This document shows, one piece after another, positions 1-6,483 of a DNA stretch of 10,444 nt (positions are counted from its first letter, which is position 1; every line of letters begins with the position of its first letter). Source of the stretch: DATCVA01 sp036567205 (GTDB taxonomy: Bacteria > Pseudomonadota > Gammaproteobacteria > Burkholderiales > Burkholderiaceae_B); contig DATCVA010000136.1 in NCBI GenBank assembly GCA_036567205.1, positions 1-10,444 on the forward strand, in the 5' to 3' direction. The translations under genes were made by a program, and so were the position numbers. Under the pieces are notes generated by a model, which saw only the letters and a program-made list of their open reading frames with translations, was not told the origin of the DNA and did no database searches.

Positions 1-1034
1 GCCTCTTTAAGCAGCGCCCGTGCGCGGACCAGGTCCGGCTTGGCAAACGGGTCCTGGCCTTCCAGCGCCTTGTCCCAAAAGAACGTGTCGGGGCGAACCG
101 GCTGGTCGCTGACAAGCGCGTCCTTGCCGCCAATAAAATTCATGTAGGCACGCTTATCGATGCTTAGGCCAATCGCCTGGCGCACGCGTTCGTCTTGCAT
201 CAATGGCGAGGGTTTGCGGTTGTTGAACGACAGGAAATACCACGCGGTATCTTTAAGGAATTGAACGTCCAGGCCATCGGTACGCAACGCCTGAAGTTTG
301 TCGTTGCCCACCGATGCAATATGCACATCGCCGGCGCGCAGCGCCAGGCTTTTATCGGTATCGCCTCGCAGGTCGAACTCCACAGCATCCAGGTAAGGCA
401 AGCCTTCCTGCCAGTACTTGTCAAAGGCCGGCGCATGGAAACTGACATTAGGCTGCCATTTTCCAAACCGGAAAGGGCCGGTGCCAATAGGCTGGCGAAT
501 GGTGTCGTCCCAGCCATCTGATTCGGGCGCCACGATCCAAAGTTCTGAAAGCAAGTTCAGGAAAGGCGCATACGGCTCGGCCAGGTCAACACGCAGGGTG
601 CCGGCCGACGGAACGGTGATGGCCGTTACCAGTTTCATGGCGCCGCTTAACCAGCCGCCTTTAACTTTGTCGCGCACCCGCGTGAAATTGGCCTGTACGT
701 CTTCGGCCGTCATGGCCCGGCCATTATGGAACAACACCTTGTCACGCAAATGGAAGGTGTAGCTGCGGCCATCGTCGGAAATTTCGAATCGTTCGGCCAG
801 GAAGGGCTTGACCGTGCCGTCGTTGGCGATGCTGGTTAGCGTTTCCACGTAAACCTGCTGCACGGCGATCGAGCCGGAATGGCGGTGCGGGTCGGCGGTA
901 TCCAGGCCCAGCAAAGCCATTTTCAAGGTGCCGCCGCGCTTGGGCGTGCCAGCGCTTTGGGCGTAAAGAGCCGGCGAATAAGCCCCCGCACCGGCGGTCA
1001 GGGCAAGAAGTTTAAGCAATGTGCGTCGATTCAT
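1..1034 (-). CDS. ABC transporter substrate-binding protein, peptide/nickel type (SBP family 5), C-terminus outside window
   Basis: Periplasmic ligand-binding component of a peptide/nickel/opine-type ABC importer; it would deliver a solute to inner-membrane permeases not in this window. I translated the 344 codons visible. The N-terminus MNRRTLLKLL has twin Arg, then a hydrophobic stretch and a likely cleavage near ALYA-QS (residues 22-26), so Tat export is plausible. Family-5 hallmarks follow: KRGGTLKMA (about 32-40), a PFLAERFEISDDGRSYTFHLR block (about 77-97), FHNGRAMTAEDV (about 102-113) and GTGPFRFGKW (about 185-194). The start ATG overlaps the stop of the upstream hydrolase gene as ATGA (1031-1034), pointing to translational coupling. 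The family is clear; the ligand is not. Coupling to a phosphohydrolase suggests an organophosphorus ligand rather than ordinary peptides, which is inference. The reading frame runs off the left edge. Confidence 0.9.
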   Translation of the reverse strand, partial: MNRRTLLKLLALTAGAGAYSPALYAQSAGTPKRGGTLKMALLGLDTADPHRHSGSIAVQQVYVETLTSIANDGTVKPFLAERFEISDDGRSYTFHLRDKVLFHNGRAMTAEDVQANFTRVRDKVKGGWLSGAMKLVTAITVPSAGTLRVDLAEPYAPFLNLLSELWIVAPESDGWDDTIRQPIGTGPFRFGKWQPNVSFHAPAFDKYWQEGLPYLDAVEFDLRGDTDKSLALRAGDVHIASVGNDKLQALRTDGLDVQFLKDTAWYFLSFNNRKPSPLMQDERVRQAIGLSIDKRAYMNFIGGKDALVSDQPVRPDTFFWDKALEGQDPFAKPDLVRARALLKE

Positions 1035-2365
1035 GATTCAGGATCCGTGTAAGCGTGAATGGCGGCGATCTGTGCAGATTCACCGGAATAAGGAAAAGGA
1101 AGAGGCGTGCCGTCCATGTCGTCAAAGGGCAAGCCAAGGTGGCGCAGCATGGTCGGCGCAAAATTAATAAGCTGAACAGGCTGGCTGACTGTGCTGCCCG
1201 CCGTGTAGTGGCCGCCTTGCACGATCAAGAAGGGCGACTGCTCATTGACACCCAGCCCGCCGTGCTGGCCCTGCCCCTGGTAGCTGGTGTTTTTTTCGGG
1301 ATCAGACGCAATCCAGGTGCTGCCCGCCACGCCGTGCTTGTTGGGCTGCATGCTGTGCCGCATGGCAATAGCCAACGTGCAGCCCGGATTGTTTATGGGC
1401 AATCCCAGGTCGGACAATTGGTCGCCGGCGTACGTTGAACCGACCCAGGGCTGTGCATCAAGGTATTCCCCGATGGCGGCAGTGCGGTCTTGCGCTTCAG
1501 GCGCGACGGCCAAAATGCAGGCGCTGCCATTGGGTGCAATCACCACATCGCTGCTGTCGGCCGCGGCTTTCAAGCCCGCCTGCACCAAGGCCCGGCCCAC
1601 ATCAATTTCGCCAATCACGGTTTCCATGCCATGGTCGGACGCCACCATCAGCAGAATATCTTCACCGCGGCGCCGTAGCATGGCGACGGCGTCCAGTACC
1701 TGTTCGACGCATTGATTGGCGTGCCTGATTGCATCCTGGTGCTGTGGCGAACCCAAGGCCGTCGCGTGGCCTGTGTGATCGGGTTCCGATAGCCATAGCG
1801 TGGAAATGACGGGCGCGTCGGGGCCAAGCAGGCGCTGGCAGAATCGGGCCGTCATTTCTATATCACCCGGCGCCCCCTGAGGGATTTCCATGGCTTCAGC
1901 GCCGGTATAAGGACGATTGCCGGGGCCATAAGATCCGGCACGATGGTAAACATCGCCATAACCGTCGGGGTCGTGGAAGTAGGCCGCGCCGGCCGAAACA
2001 TTAGACATAATGCAGGCGCCGCCATATTTTGCGACGCGTTGCGCAAGCGTCGGCGCCGTCAAGGTTTGGCCCGTAGCGCGGCGCATATGTTCGCGAAAAT
2101 CAGGGTTGCCTACCGAACGACAGCGTAATCCATGGGCCTCGGGCAGGATCATGGTGTTGCCAAGCAGCCCATGCCGGGCGGGCAGGCAGCCCGTGGCAAT
2201 TGAAGCAGAGCTGACCCGGGTTGTCGACGGAAAGACCCCGCGCGCGTTAGAAAACCAGCAGGCCTCGTTGATAAGTTTGCTTAACACCGGGCTGTTACTG
2301 GAATTGATTAAGTCGCGACGCAGACTGTCGCACATAATTAATACGGATCGTTTAACGGATTTCAT
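1031..2365 (-). CDS. Alkaline-phosphatase-superfamily hydrolase (type I phosphodiesterase/nucleotide pyrophosphatase-like)
   Basis: A 444-residue hydrolase expected to cleave a phosphoester, phosphodiester or phosphonate ester with two bound metal ions. The ligand set of the superfamily can be read directly: D13 (MCDSLRRD), nucleophile T49 or T48 in FPSTTRVSSASIATG (45-59), D196 and H200 in SEPDHTGHA, D244 and H245 in ASDHGM, and H368 in GQHGG. The late segment NEQSPFLIVQGGH is also typical. No signal peptide is visible, so the enzyme is probably cytoplasmic and acts after import. It is distinct from the phosphonoacetate hydrolase next door: the two share only the scattered motifs. It overlaps the binding-protein gene downstream by 4 bases. 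The ATG at 2365 has only a weak purine stretch (GAAAG) well upstream. The exact substrate cannot be told from sequence; a phosphonate monoesterase or an NPP-type diesterase are both possible. Confidence 0.85.
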   Translation of the reverse strand: MKSVKRSVLIMCDSLRRDLINSSNSPVLSKLINEACWFSNARGVFPSTTRVSSASIATGCLPARHGLLGNTMILPEAHGLRCRSVGNPDFREHMRRATGQTLTAPTLAQRVAKYGGACIMSNVSAGAAYFHDPDGYGDVYHRAGSYGPGNRPYTGAEAMEIPQGAPGDIEMTARFCQRLLGPDAPVISTLWLSEPDHTGHATALGSPQHQDAIRHANQCVEQVLDAVAMLRRRGEDILLMVASDHGMETVIGEIDVGRALVQAGLKAAADSSDVVIAPNGSACILAVAPEAQDRTAAIGEYLDAQPWVGSTYAGDQLSDLGLPINNPGCTLAIAMRHSMQPNKHGVAGSTWIASDPEKNTSYQGQGQHGGLGVNEQSPFLIVQGGHYTAGSTVSQPVQLINFAPTMLRHLGLPFDDMDGTPLPFPYSGESAQIAAIHAYTDPES

Positions 2366-2445
2366 GTTTGAAATAATAGGCTTTCATCATTGCAAACAGA
2401 TGACAAAGCGCTGCTTATTTCAATATATAAGTTATTGATTTTAAA

Positions 2446-2493
2446 ATAAAAAATGGCGTAAATGGCCGGCAAGAAACCGACCATTTACGCCAT
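2446..2493 (-). terminator. Strong rho-independent terminator downstream of phnA
   Basis: A perfect 13-bp inverted repeat, ATGGCGTAAATGG (2453-2465) against CCATTTACGCCAT (2481-2493), is extended by three more pairs (2467-2469 with 2477-2479) after one mismatch, leaving a 7-nt loop. Read on the minus strand the stem is followed at once by TTTTTTATTTT. The plus strand has no U-tract after the stem, so it acts on minus-strand transcripts only. It lies 50 bp past the phnA stop and separates phnA from the hydrolase/binding-protein pair, implying that the latter has its own promoter in the AT-rich 2366-2445 stretch. I see no convincing -35/-10 pair there. Confidence 0.88.
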
Positions 2494-2543
2494 AATAAAA
2501 TGGGTAAAATTAATTCAAATTAAATGGTAAATAATTTATAAAA

Positions 2544-3827
2544 TCAGGCAGACATTAATAAATCCGATTCATCTTGCGATACTAACTGCGCCATAACGCC
2601 ATTTAGTGCAAAATCAAAAATATCGAAATTACGTAATCGTGTCGAAGCCGCCCTCTGAAGATACTCATCCGTCAAAGAATGCGAAAGTAAAAACGGAATC
2701 GGCTGCTCCGAGTAACCGCCGTGCGATCGTAAAGGACGATCGCCAATGCTCGACAAATCATGTTCCGCATGGCTCGATCCCAACACGTACGATTCCTGTG
2801 CAATCACAACCAGGTCCGCTTCGCGGTCGGCGGGCAGTTGCATTGCTTTTGCAGCCTCGCTGCCCGTCAATACGTGCTCTACTCCGGCAAGCCCCTGAAT
2901 CAGTTGCAACATTGCCGGAATTTGCTCTGCGTTTGCGGCATACACCCGTACAAACGAGCCCAATGCACCATGATGGCGTACGAAGGGATCAGTAATAGGG
3001 CAAATAACGCGCGCACTGCCTGCGCCAAAGCGCTGTTCCAGAACGTCTTGTAAAAACACGATATTAGGCTTGCCATCGGTTCCGGTTTTATCCGACATGC
3101 CGTGGTCAGCCACACACGCCACAATAGCGCCCGCATCCACAAACGCCTGCAGCCGCTGGTCCAGGGCCGACAAGAACGCGTTCGATTCCGGTGCGCCTGG
3201 CGCATACTTATGCTGGATATAGTCCGACAGCGACAAGTAGATCAACTTCGCACGCTGTTGACGCAGCAAAGCCAGGCCGGCGTCCAGCACATACAAGGAC
3301 AGGTCACCCGAGTACATATCGGGCGCCGGACGTCCGACCAAAGCCTCGACCTGGCTAATGCCATGCTCTTCAACCGTGCAACTGGCCACTTTTTCTGTCG
3401 AAAAGCAGATCCCCTTCATATTGTGGCCCAGTACCTTGCGCAGCTTGTCCTTGGCCGTGATCGCCGCTGTAGGCACACCCGCTTGCGACATCAGCCCCAG
3501 CAAGGTTTCGCCGATAAGCAACCGGGCGTCGGTCATCATGATTTCGTCGCCGGTCTTGCGATCCAGAAAATAATTGCCGGCGATGCCATGCACCTCGGGC
3601 GGTGCGCCCGTAACGATGGATACGTTGTTGGGATTGGTGAATGAAGGCATGACGCAGTCGGCGATGTCCGAGAACCCATTTTCCACAAAGCGCGCAATCG
3701 TGGGGAAAATGCCGTCGGCGATGCCCTGCGCAATGTATTCGGGGTCGCAGCCATCAATACAGATGACCACCGTCGGAAGCGCGGGCAAACGATAGTGGCG
3801 GCCATGCAGGGGGATTGTTTTTGTCAT
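2544..3827 (-). CDS. phnA: Phosphonoacetate hydrolase (EC 3.11.1.2)
   Basis: Cytoplasmic zinc enzyme of the alkaline phosphatase superfamily that hydrolyses the C-P bond of phosphonoacetate to acetate and phosphate. From the ATG at 3827 it has 427 residues. The metal/catalytic set is complete: D25 in CIDGCDPEYI, nucleophile T64 in MPSFTNPNNVSIVTG, D202 and H206 in SDYIQHKYAPG, D241 and H242 in ADHGMSDK, H369 in RSHGG. The FTNPNN context around the Thr and SDYIQHKYAPG are characteristic of PhnA rather than of general nucleotide pyrophosphatases. An in-frame TTG lies four codons upstream (3839), but neither start has a good ribosome site, so ATG is preferred. The C-terminus runs about 15-20 residues past the conserved core (NGVMAQLVSQDES). 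It is divergent from a LysR regulator, as I recall for phnA/phnR of Pseudomonas fluorescens 23F, and is followed by its own terminator. Confidence 0.9.
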   Translation of the reverse strand: MTKTIPLHGRHYRLPALPTVVICIDGCDPEYIAQGIADGIFPTIARFVENGFSDIADCVMPSFTNPNNVSIVTGAPPEVHGIAGNYFLDRKTGDEIMMTDARLLIGETLLGLMSQAGVPTAAITAKDKLRKVLGHNMKGICFSTEKVASCTVEEHGISQVEALVGRPAPDMYSGDLSLYVLDAGLALLRQQRAKLIYLSLSDYIQHKYAPGAPESNAFLSALDQRLQAFVDAGAIVACVADHGMSDKTGTDGKPNIVFLQDVLEQRFGAGSARVICPITDPFVRHHGALGSFVRVYAANAEQIPAMLQLIQGLAGVEHVLTGSEAAKAMQLPADREADLVVIAQESYVLGSSHAEHDLSSIGDRPLRSHGGYSEQPIPFLLSHSLTDEYLQRAASTRLRNFDIFDFALNGVMAQLVSQDESDLLMSA

Positions 3828-3901
3828 GCGGAAACTCAAAAGAATGGTTGGCGTAATGGCAATGCCGATACAATAACGTGTTCAAAACTACCGTGCTGTG
3901 A

Positions 3902-3933
3902 TTGTTTATCGCGTTTGTGTGAGTATTATTCAC
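3902..3933 (+). promoter_or_regulatory. Candidate promoter and operator-like dyad for the LysR gene in the phnA divergent region
   Basis: TTGTTT (3902-3907), 16 bp, then TATTAT (3924-3929; 5 of 6 matches to the -10 consensus) lie upstream of the LysR ATG. A short dyad, GTGA-N7-TCAC (3919-3933), covers the -10 box, where a LysR protein could repress its own gene. The arms are only 4 bp, so the operator is tentative. I found no convincing minus-strand promoter for phnA in the same 121-bp gap. Confidence 0.4.
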
Positions 3934-3948
3934 GTATGGGGCTACTTA

Positions 3949-4869
3949 ATGAATCGAATCCCGCCCTTGCCGGCCCTGCGCGCCTTCCTGGCCGCCTGCC
4001 GCGCTGGCAGCTACACGGCCGCAGCCGAAGAGCTGCACGTTACCCACGGCGCAGTTAGCCGGCAAATTCAAGTACTGGAAGAATGGCTGGGCCAAAAACT
4101 GTTTGAGCGGTCGGGCCAGCGCATGGCGCCTACCCAGCATGCCCTGGCATTCGCCCTGGAAGTTGGCGTGGCATTCGAGCAAATCGAGTCAGCCGCCCGC
4201 CGTTACGGCAAAGGCAGCGCATCGGCGCTGCTGCGCGTCAGCGCGCCCGCTACGTTTGCCATGCGCTGGTTAATTCCCCGGCTACCCGATTTTTACCAGC
4301 GCTACCCCGGTAGCTTAATACAGGTCCAAACCGCCACCACCCAGCAGTTATCACTGTCCGGCAGCTTCGACCTGGCCATTCGACGTGGCGCCGCCAATAA
4401 CGAGCATTTTTTAGCCACTCCGTTTCTTGAAGAATGGCATACCCTGGTGGCGGCCCCCAGCTTGCTGGAACGCACGCCGCTACATAGCCCGTCAGAGCTT
4501 TCAACGCATGTGTTGCTAGACACCGAGACCCGTCCGGGTCAATGGCAGCACTGGCTGGACGCCGCCGCATACAAGGGAACGCGCGAGTTCCGGCGTCAGC
4601 GATTCGACCATTTTTATGTGACCTATGCAGCCCTGATCGACGGCCTTGGAGTGGGAATGGGACCCATGCCTACGCTGGATCGTGACGTGGCGGCCGGCCG
4701 CCTGGTGGCGCCATTTCCTGAAGTACGAACTTCTAGCCGACAATACTTCAGCCTTACGCCGGCAGGCGTGCCTAAAACGTTAATCCATCGAAATTTCGAG
4801 GGCTGGCTGAAGGAGTCGGGCAATATGAATGAAGGGCAGAGCCCATGTGATCCTATGCTGATGACGTAA
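3949..4869 (+). CDS. LysR-family transcriptional regulator, GcvA-like; probable regulator of phnA
   Basis: A 306-residue LysR-type regulator. The N-terminal winged helix-turn-helix (about residues 5-64) shows ALRAFLAACRAGSYTAAAEEL, the recognition helix VTHGAVSRQIQVLEEWLG and LFERSGQRMAPT. The effector domain (about 93-300) begins LLRVSAPATFAMRWLIPRLPDFYQRYP, the GcvA-type pattern, and carries SGSFDLAIRRG and the late DGLGVGMGPMPTLDRDVAAGRLVAPFP. The ATG at 3949 is used because the domain begins right after it and GGGG sits about 9 nt upstream; a GTG at 3898 would add 17 residues with no homology that I recognise. Its divergent position next to phnA suggests that it activates phnA in response to phosphonoacetate, comparable to the LysR regulator PhnR described for Pseudomonas. 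That role is inferred from context. Confidence 0.88.
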   Translation: MNRIPPLPALRAFLAACRAGSYTAAAEELHVTHGAVSRQIQVLEEWLGQKLFERSGQRMAPTQHALAFALEVGVAFEQIESAARRYGKGSASALLRVSAPATFAMRWLIPRLPDFYQRYPGSLIQVQTATTQQLSLSGSFDLAIRRGAANNEHFLATPFLEEWHTLVAAPSLLERTPLHSPSELSTHVLLDTETRPGQWQHWLDAAAYKGTREFRRQRFDHFYVTYAALIDGLGVGMGPMPTLDRDVAAGRLVAPFPEVRTSSRQYFSLTPAGVPKTLIHRNFEGWLKESGNMNEGQSPCDPMLMT

Positions 4870-4950
4870 TCACTAGCGAAATAAACGAAAATGGCATTGG
4901 GCAATAGTACGAGCCAGCCCATCGTTATAAGGCATAAGGCAGACACAGGC

Positions 4951-4983
4951 TTGTTGCCGAACTTAATAAAGACTATATTAAGT
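4951..4983 (+). promoter_or_regulatory. Promoter and autoregulatory operator of the Phd/ParE-type module
   Basis: TTGTTG (4951-4956), a 17-bp spacer and TATATT (4974-4979) form a plausible sigma70 promoter 28 bp before the antitoxin ATG. A perfect 8-bp-arm dyad, ACTTAATA (4961-4968), N7, TATTAAGT (4976-4983), covers the spacer and -10 box, as expected for an operator bound by a Phd/YefM antitoxin or its toxin complex. A Shine-Dalgarno AAGGG is at 4996-5000. No terminator for the preceding LysR gene is visible in 4870-4950. Confidence 0.62.
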
Positions 4984-5007
4984 CCTGTGTAAATAAAGGG
5001 CTTTGCC

Positions 5008-5283
5008 ATGCGTTACTCCACCCAAGTCAAGCCAATCAGCTATATCAAGGCAAACGCTGCCGAAGTCCTTGCGGAACTTGCCGAACTTCGCGAGCCCTTG
5101 ATCATTACTCAAAACGGTGAAGCGAAGGCGGTGCTTCAAGATGTAGCCTCGTTCGAAGAAACACAAGAAACCCTGGCGCTGCTGAAAATTCTGGCGCTGG
5201 GCAACAACGAGCTCGCAGCAGGCAACGTCAAGCCGGTCGCCGATGTAATTGCGCGCCTGCGCGCAAAAAACGCTAAACCCTAA
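5008..5283 (+). CDS. Type II antitoxin, Phd/YefM family
   Basis: A 91-residue antitoxin and DNA-binding autorepressor that would neutralise the toxin translated from the next gene. The N-terminal half has the Phd/YefM pattern: KPISYIKANAAEVLAELAE (about 8-26), then the beta segment EPLIITQNGEAKAVLQDVASFEE (about 30-52). The C-terminal half is helical and charged, the usual toxin-binding tail (ETLALLKILALG through VADVIARLRAKN). Shine-Dalgarno AAGGG lies 7 nt before the ATG. The stop and the toxin start share one base (TAATG at 5281-5285), so the two genes are translationally coupled, with the antitoxin made first, the common order for this family. Confidence 0.88.
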   Translation: MRYSTQVKPISYIKANAAEVLAELAELREPLIITQNGEAKAVLQDVASFEETQETLALLKILALGNNELAAGNVKPVADVIARLRAKNAKP

Positions 5284-5630
5284 TGCCACAGGGCAGTAAG
5301 TCATACACATACAAGGTCGTGCTAACCGCCGGGGCCGAGCACGACCTTGAGTCAATTTATGACTACATTGTGGAATTTGACGGCATTGCCAGCGGCAACC
5401 ACGTGCTCGATCAATTGTTGGACGTGGCCGATAGCTTGTCACGTTTTCCGGAACGGAAAAGCTATCCAAAAGAACTGCTCGTGCTTGGAATTCGGGAATA
5501 CCGCCAAGCCCTATTCAAACCGTATCGGGTAATTTATCGAGTCGTAGACGCCCAGGTAGTTATCTACCTGATCGCCGACGGCCGGCGGGATATGCAGTCA
5601 TTGCTAACGCGCAGGCTGCTGGGTGCATAG
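5283..5630 (+). CDS. Type II toxin, ParE/RelE superfamily
   Basis: A 115-residue toxin, normal length for the superfamily. It shows the two N-terminal helices (HDLESIYDYIVEF, 20-32; NHVLDQLLDVADSLSRFPER, 39-58), then the RelE/ParE core REYRQALFKPYRVIYRVVDAQVVIYLIADGRRDM (71-104), with the GRRD turn that is typical of ParE-like members. ParE proteins poison DNA gyrase, whereas RelE proteins cut ribosome-bound mRNA. The GRRDM tail and the helical N-terminus favour ParE-like, but the biochemical target is not certain from sequence. It appears intact. The first six residues (MPQGSK) may be an extension before the beta strand YKVVLTAGA. Confidence 0.87.
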   Translation: MPQGSKSYTYKVVLTAGAEHDLESIYDYIVEFDGIASGNHVLDQLLDVADSLSRFPERKSYPKELLVLGIREYRQALFKPYRVIYRVVDAQVVIYLIADGRRDMQSLLTRRLLGA

Positions 5631-5767
5631 CGCAACACACCTATCCTTCGTAATTCACACTACCCCAGCACTCATCGCCCAGAATCAATAGTTATCGAGT
5701 TACTTTTAGAGCGAACAGTGATGCCGAGACCGTGGAATAGGCAATATTTAAACAAATAAGCTTGCTG

Positions 5768-5796
5768 TTGCATGCCGTGTATCGATGCTTTACACT
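5768..5796 (+). promoter_or_regulatory. Candidate higBA promoter with dyad over the -10 box
   Basis: TTGCAT (5768-5773), a 17-bp spacer and TACACT (5791-5796) lie just before the HigB start; the +1 expected about 7 bases after the -10 box falls on the A of the ATG at 5803. A GTGTA-N9-TACAC dyad (5777-5795) overlaps the -10 box and is a candidate HigA operator. The gap 5631-5767 shows no terminator or gene that I can support. Confidence 0.5.
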
Positions 5797-5802
5797 ACAC
5801 GA

Positions 5803-6099
5803 ATGATTGAGAGTTTCCGACACAAAGGCCTTCAAGTCTTTTTCGAGACAGGATCGAAAGCCGCTATTCAGGCCAAGCACGCCAACCGGCTGCAAATTCT
5901 ACTAACTGCGCTCAACGCGGCGGTTGCGCCCGAGGATATGAGCGCCCCAGCGTGGAAACTGCACAAACTGTCGGGCAAGAACCCAAAAGGTCAATCCGTC
6001 CAAGATCATTGGGCTGTGTCGGTCAGCGGAAACTGGCGGATGACCTTCTATTTTGAAGGCCAAGACGCTGTTCTGGTGGACTACCAGGACTATCACTAG
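5803..6099 (+). CDS. higB: HigB toxin (RelE/ParE superfamily, ribosome-dependent mRNA interferase)
   Basis: A 98-residue toxin of the HigB family, which cleaves translated mRNA at the ribosome. Family signatures: IESFRHKGLQVFFETGSKAAI (2-22), KHANRLQILLTALNAA (25-40), WKLHKLSGKNPKGQSVQDHWAVSVSGNWRMTFYF (51-84) with the conserved GNWRMTF, and the C-terminal VDYQDYH. The ATG at 5803 is chosen because homologues begin MI(K/E)SFRHKGL; an upstream in-frame ATG at 5785 would add six residues inside the promoter. No Shine-Dalgarno precedes the ATG. The toxin gene comes first, as usual for higBA, and the antitoxin follows after 9 bases. Confidence 0.92.
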   Translation: MIESFRHKGLQVFFETGSKAAIQAKHANRLQILLTALNAAVAPEDMSAPAWKLHKLSGKNPKGQSVQDHWAVSVSGNWRMTFYFEGQDAVLVDYQDYH

Positions 6100-6108
6100 G
6101 AGATCACT

Positions 6109-6393
6109 ATGCGCATGCATAACCCATCCCATCCGGGCGCAGTGCTTCGGGACTACCTCGGCGACCTGAGCGTTACGGAGGCAGCCGCCCGGCTCGGAGT
6201 CACTCGCACCGCACTATCGCGCATACTCAATGGCTCTGCGGGCATTTCTGCTGATATGGCCCTTCGGCTACGCGACGCACTCGGCACGAGCGCCGAAATG
6301 TGGATAAACATGCAGGCTCAATATGACTTGTGGCAGGCCGAGAAAAAGCCACGGCCAGCCGTTATATCGTTTCGTGAGCCTGCGCACGCCTGA
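6109..6393 (+). CDS. higA: HigA antitoxin (XRE-type helix-turn-helix)
   Basis: A 94-residue antitoxin that binds HigB and represses the higBA promoter. It opens with the family signature HPGAVLRDYL (8-17), then the helix-turn-helix SVTEAAARLGVTRTALSRILNGSAGISADMALRLRDALG (21-59) and the closing SAEMWINMQAQYDLWQAEKK (61-80). A strong AGGAGAT ribosome site lies in the 9-base gap after higB, unlike higB itself, so the antitoxin should be translated efficiently. An in-frame ATG two codons later (6115) is possible. The module appears complete and functional. Confidence 0.93.
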   Translation: MRMHNPSHPGAVLRDYLGDLSVTEAAARLGVTRTALSRILNGSAGISADMALRLRDALGTSAEMWINMQAQYDLWQAEKKPRPAVISFREPAHA

Positions 6394-6394
6394 C

Positions 6395-6415
6395 AAAAAA
6401 TAGCCGCACAGGGCT
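6395..6415 (-). terminator. Weak candidate terminator for the minus-strand LysR gene
   Basis: On the minus strand AGCC-N6-GGCT (6402-6415) is followed by ATTTTTT (6395-6401). The stem is only 4 bp but GC-rich. A longer-range pairing of ATAGCCG (6400-6406) with CGGCTAT (6481-6487) is also possible. It lies about 70 bp past the LysR stop and abuts the end of higA on the other strand. Low confidence because of the short stem. Confidence 0.35.
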
Positions 6416-6483
6416 GGTGCCTGGAACACGGCCAGGTCTGAAGCGGGGAGCACCGAGCTTTCTATCCATGCGTGAATTTACGG

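Noticed and set aside
3102..3644. 180-codon open frame on the + strand opposite phnA
   Set aside because: It is the antisense of a clearly conserved enzyme gene, has no recognisable domain and no ribosome site. It is open by codon bias alone.
3825..3839. TTG start four codons upstream of the phnA ATG
   Set aside because: No ribosome site before it. The ATG places the Asp and Thr ligands at positions 25 and 64, which I recall as matching characterised PhnA numbering.
4250..4570. Open frames on the minus strand inside the LysR gene
   Set aside because: Antisense shadows of a well-supported LysR gene, with no family pattern.
4623..5009. 128-codon minus-strand frame with some hydrophobic stretches spanning the intergenic gap 4870-5007
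   Set aside because: Half of it lies antisense to the LysR gene and the rest over the toxin-antitoxin promoter. The hydrophobic residues come from AT-rich DNA and no family is recognisable.
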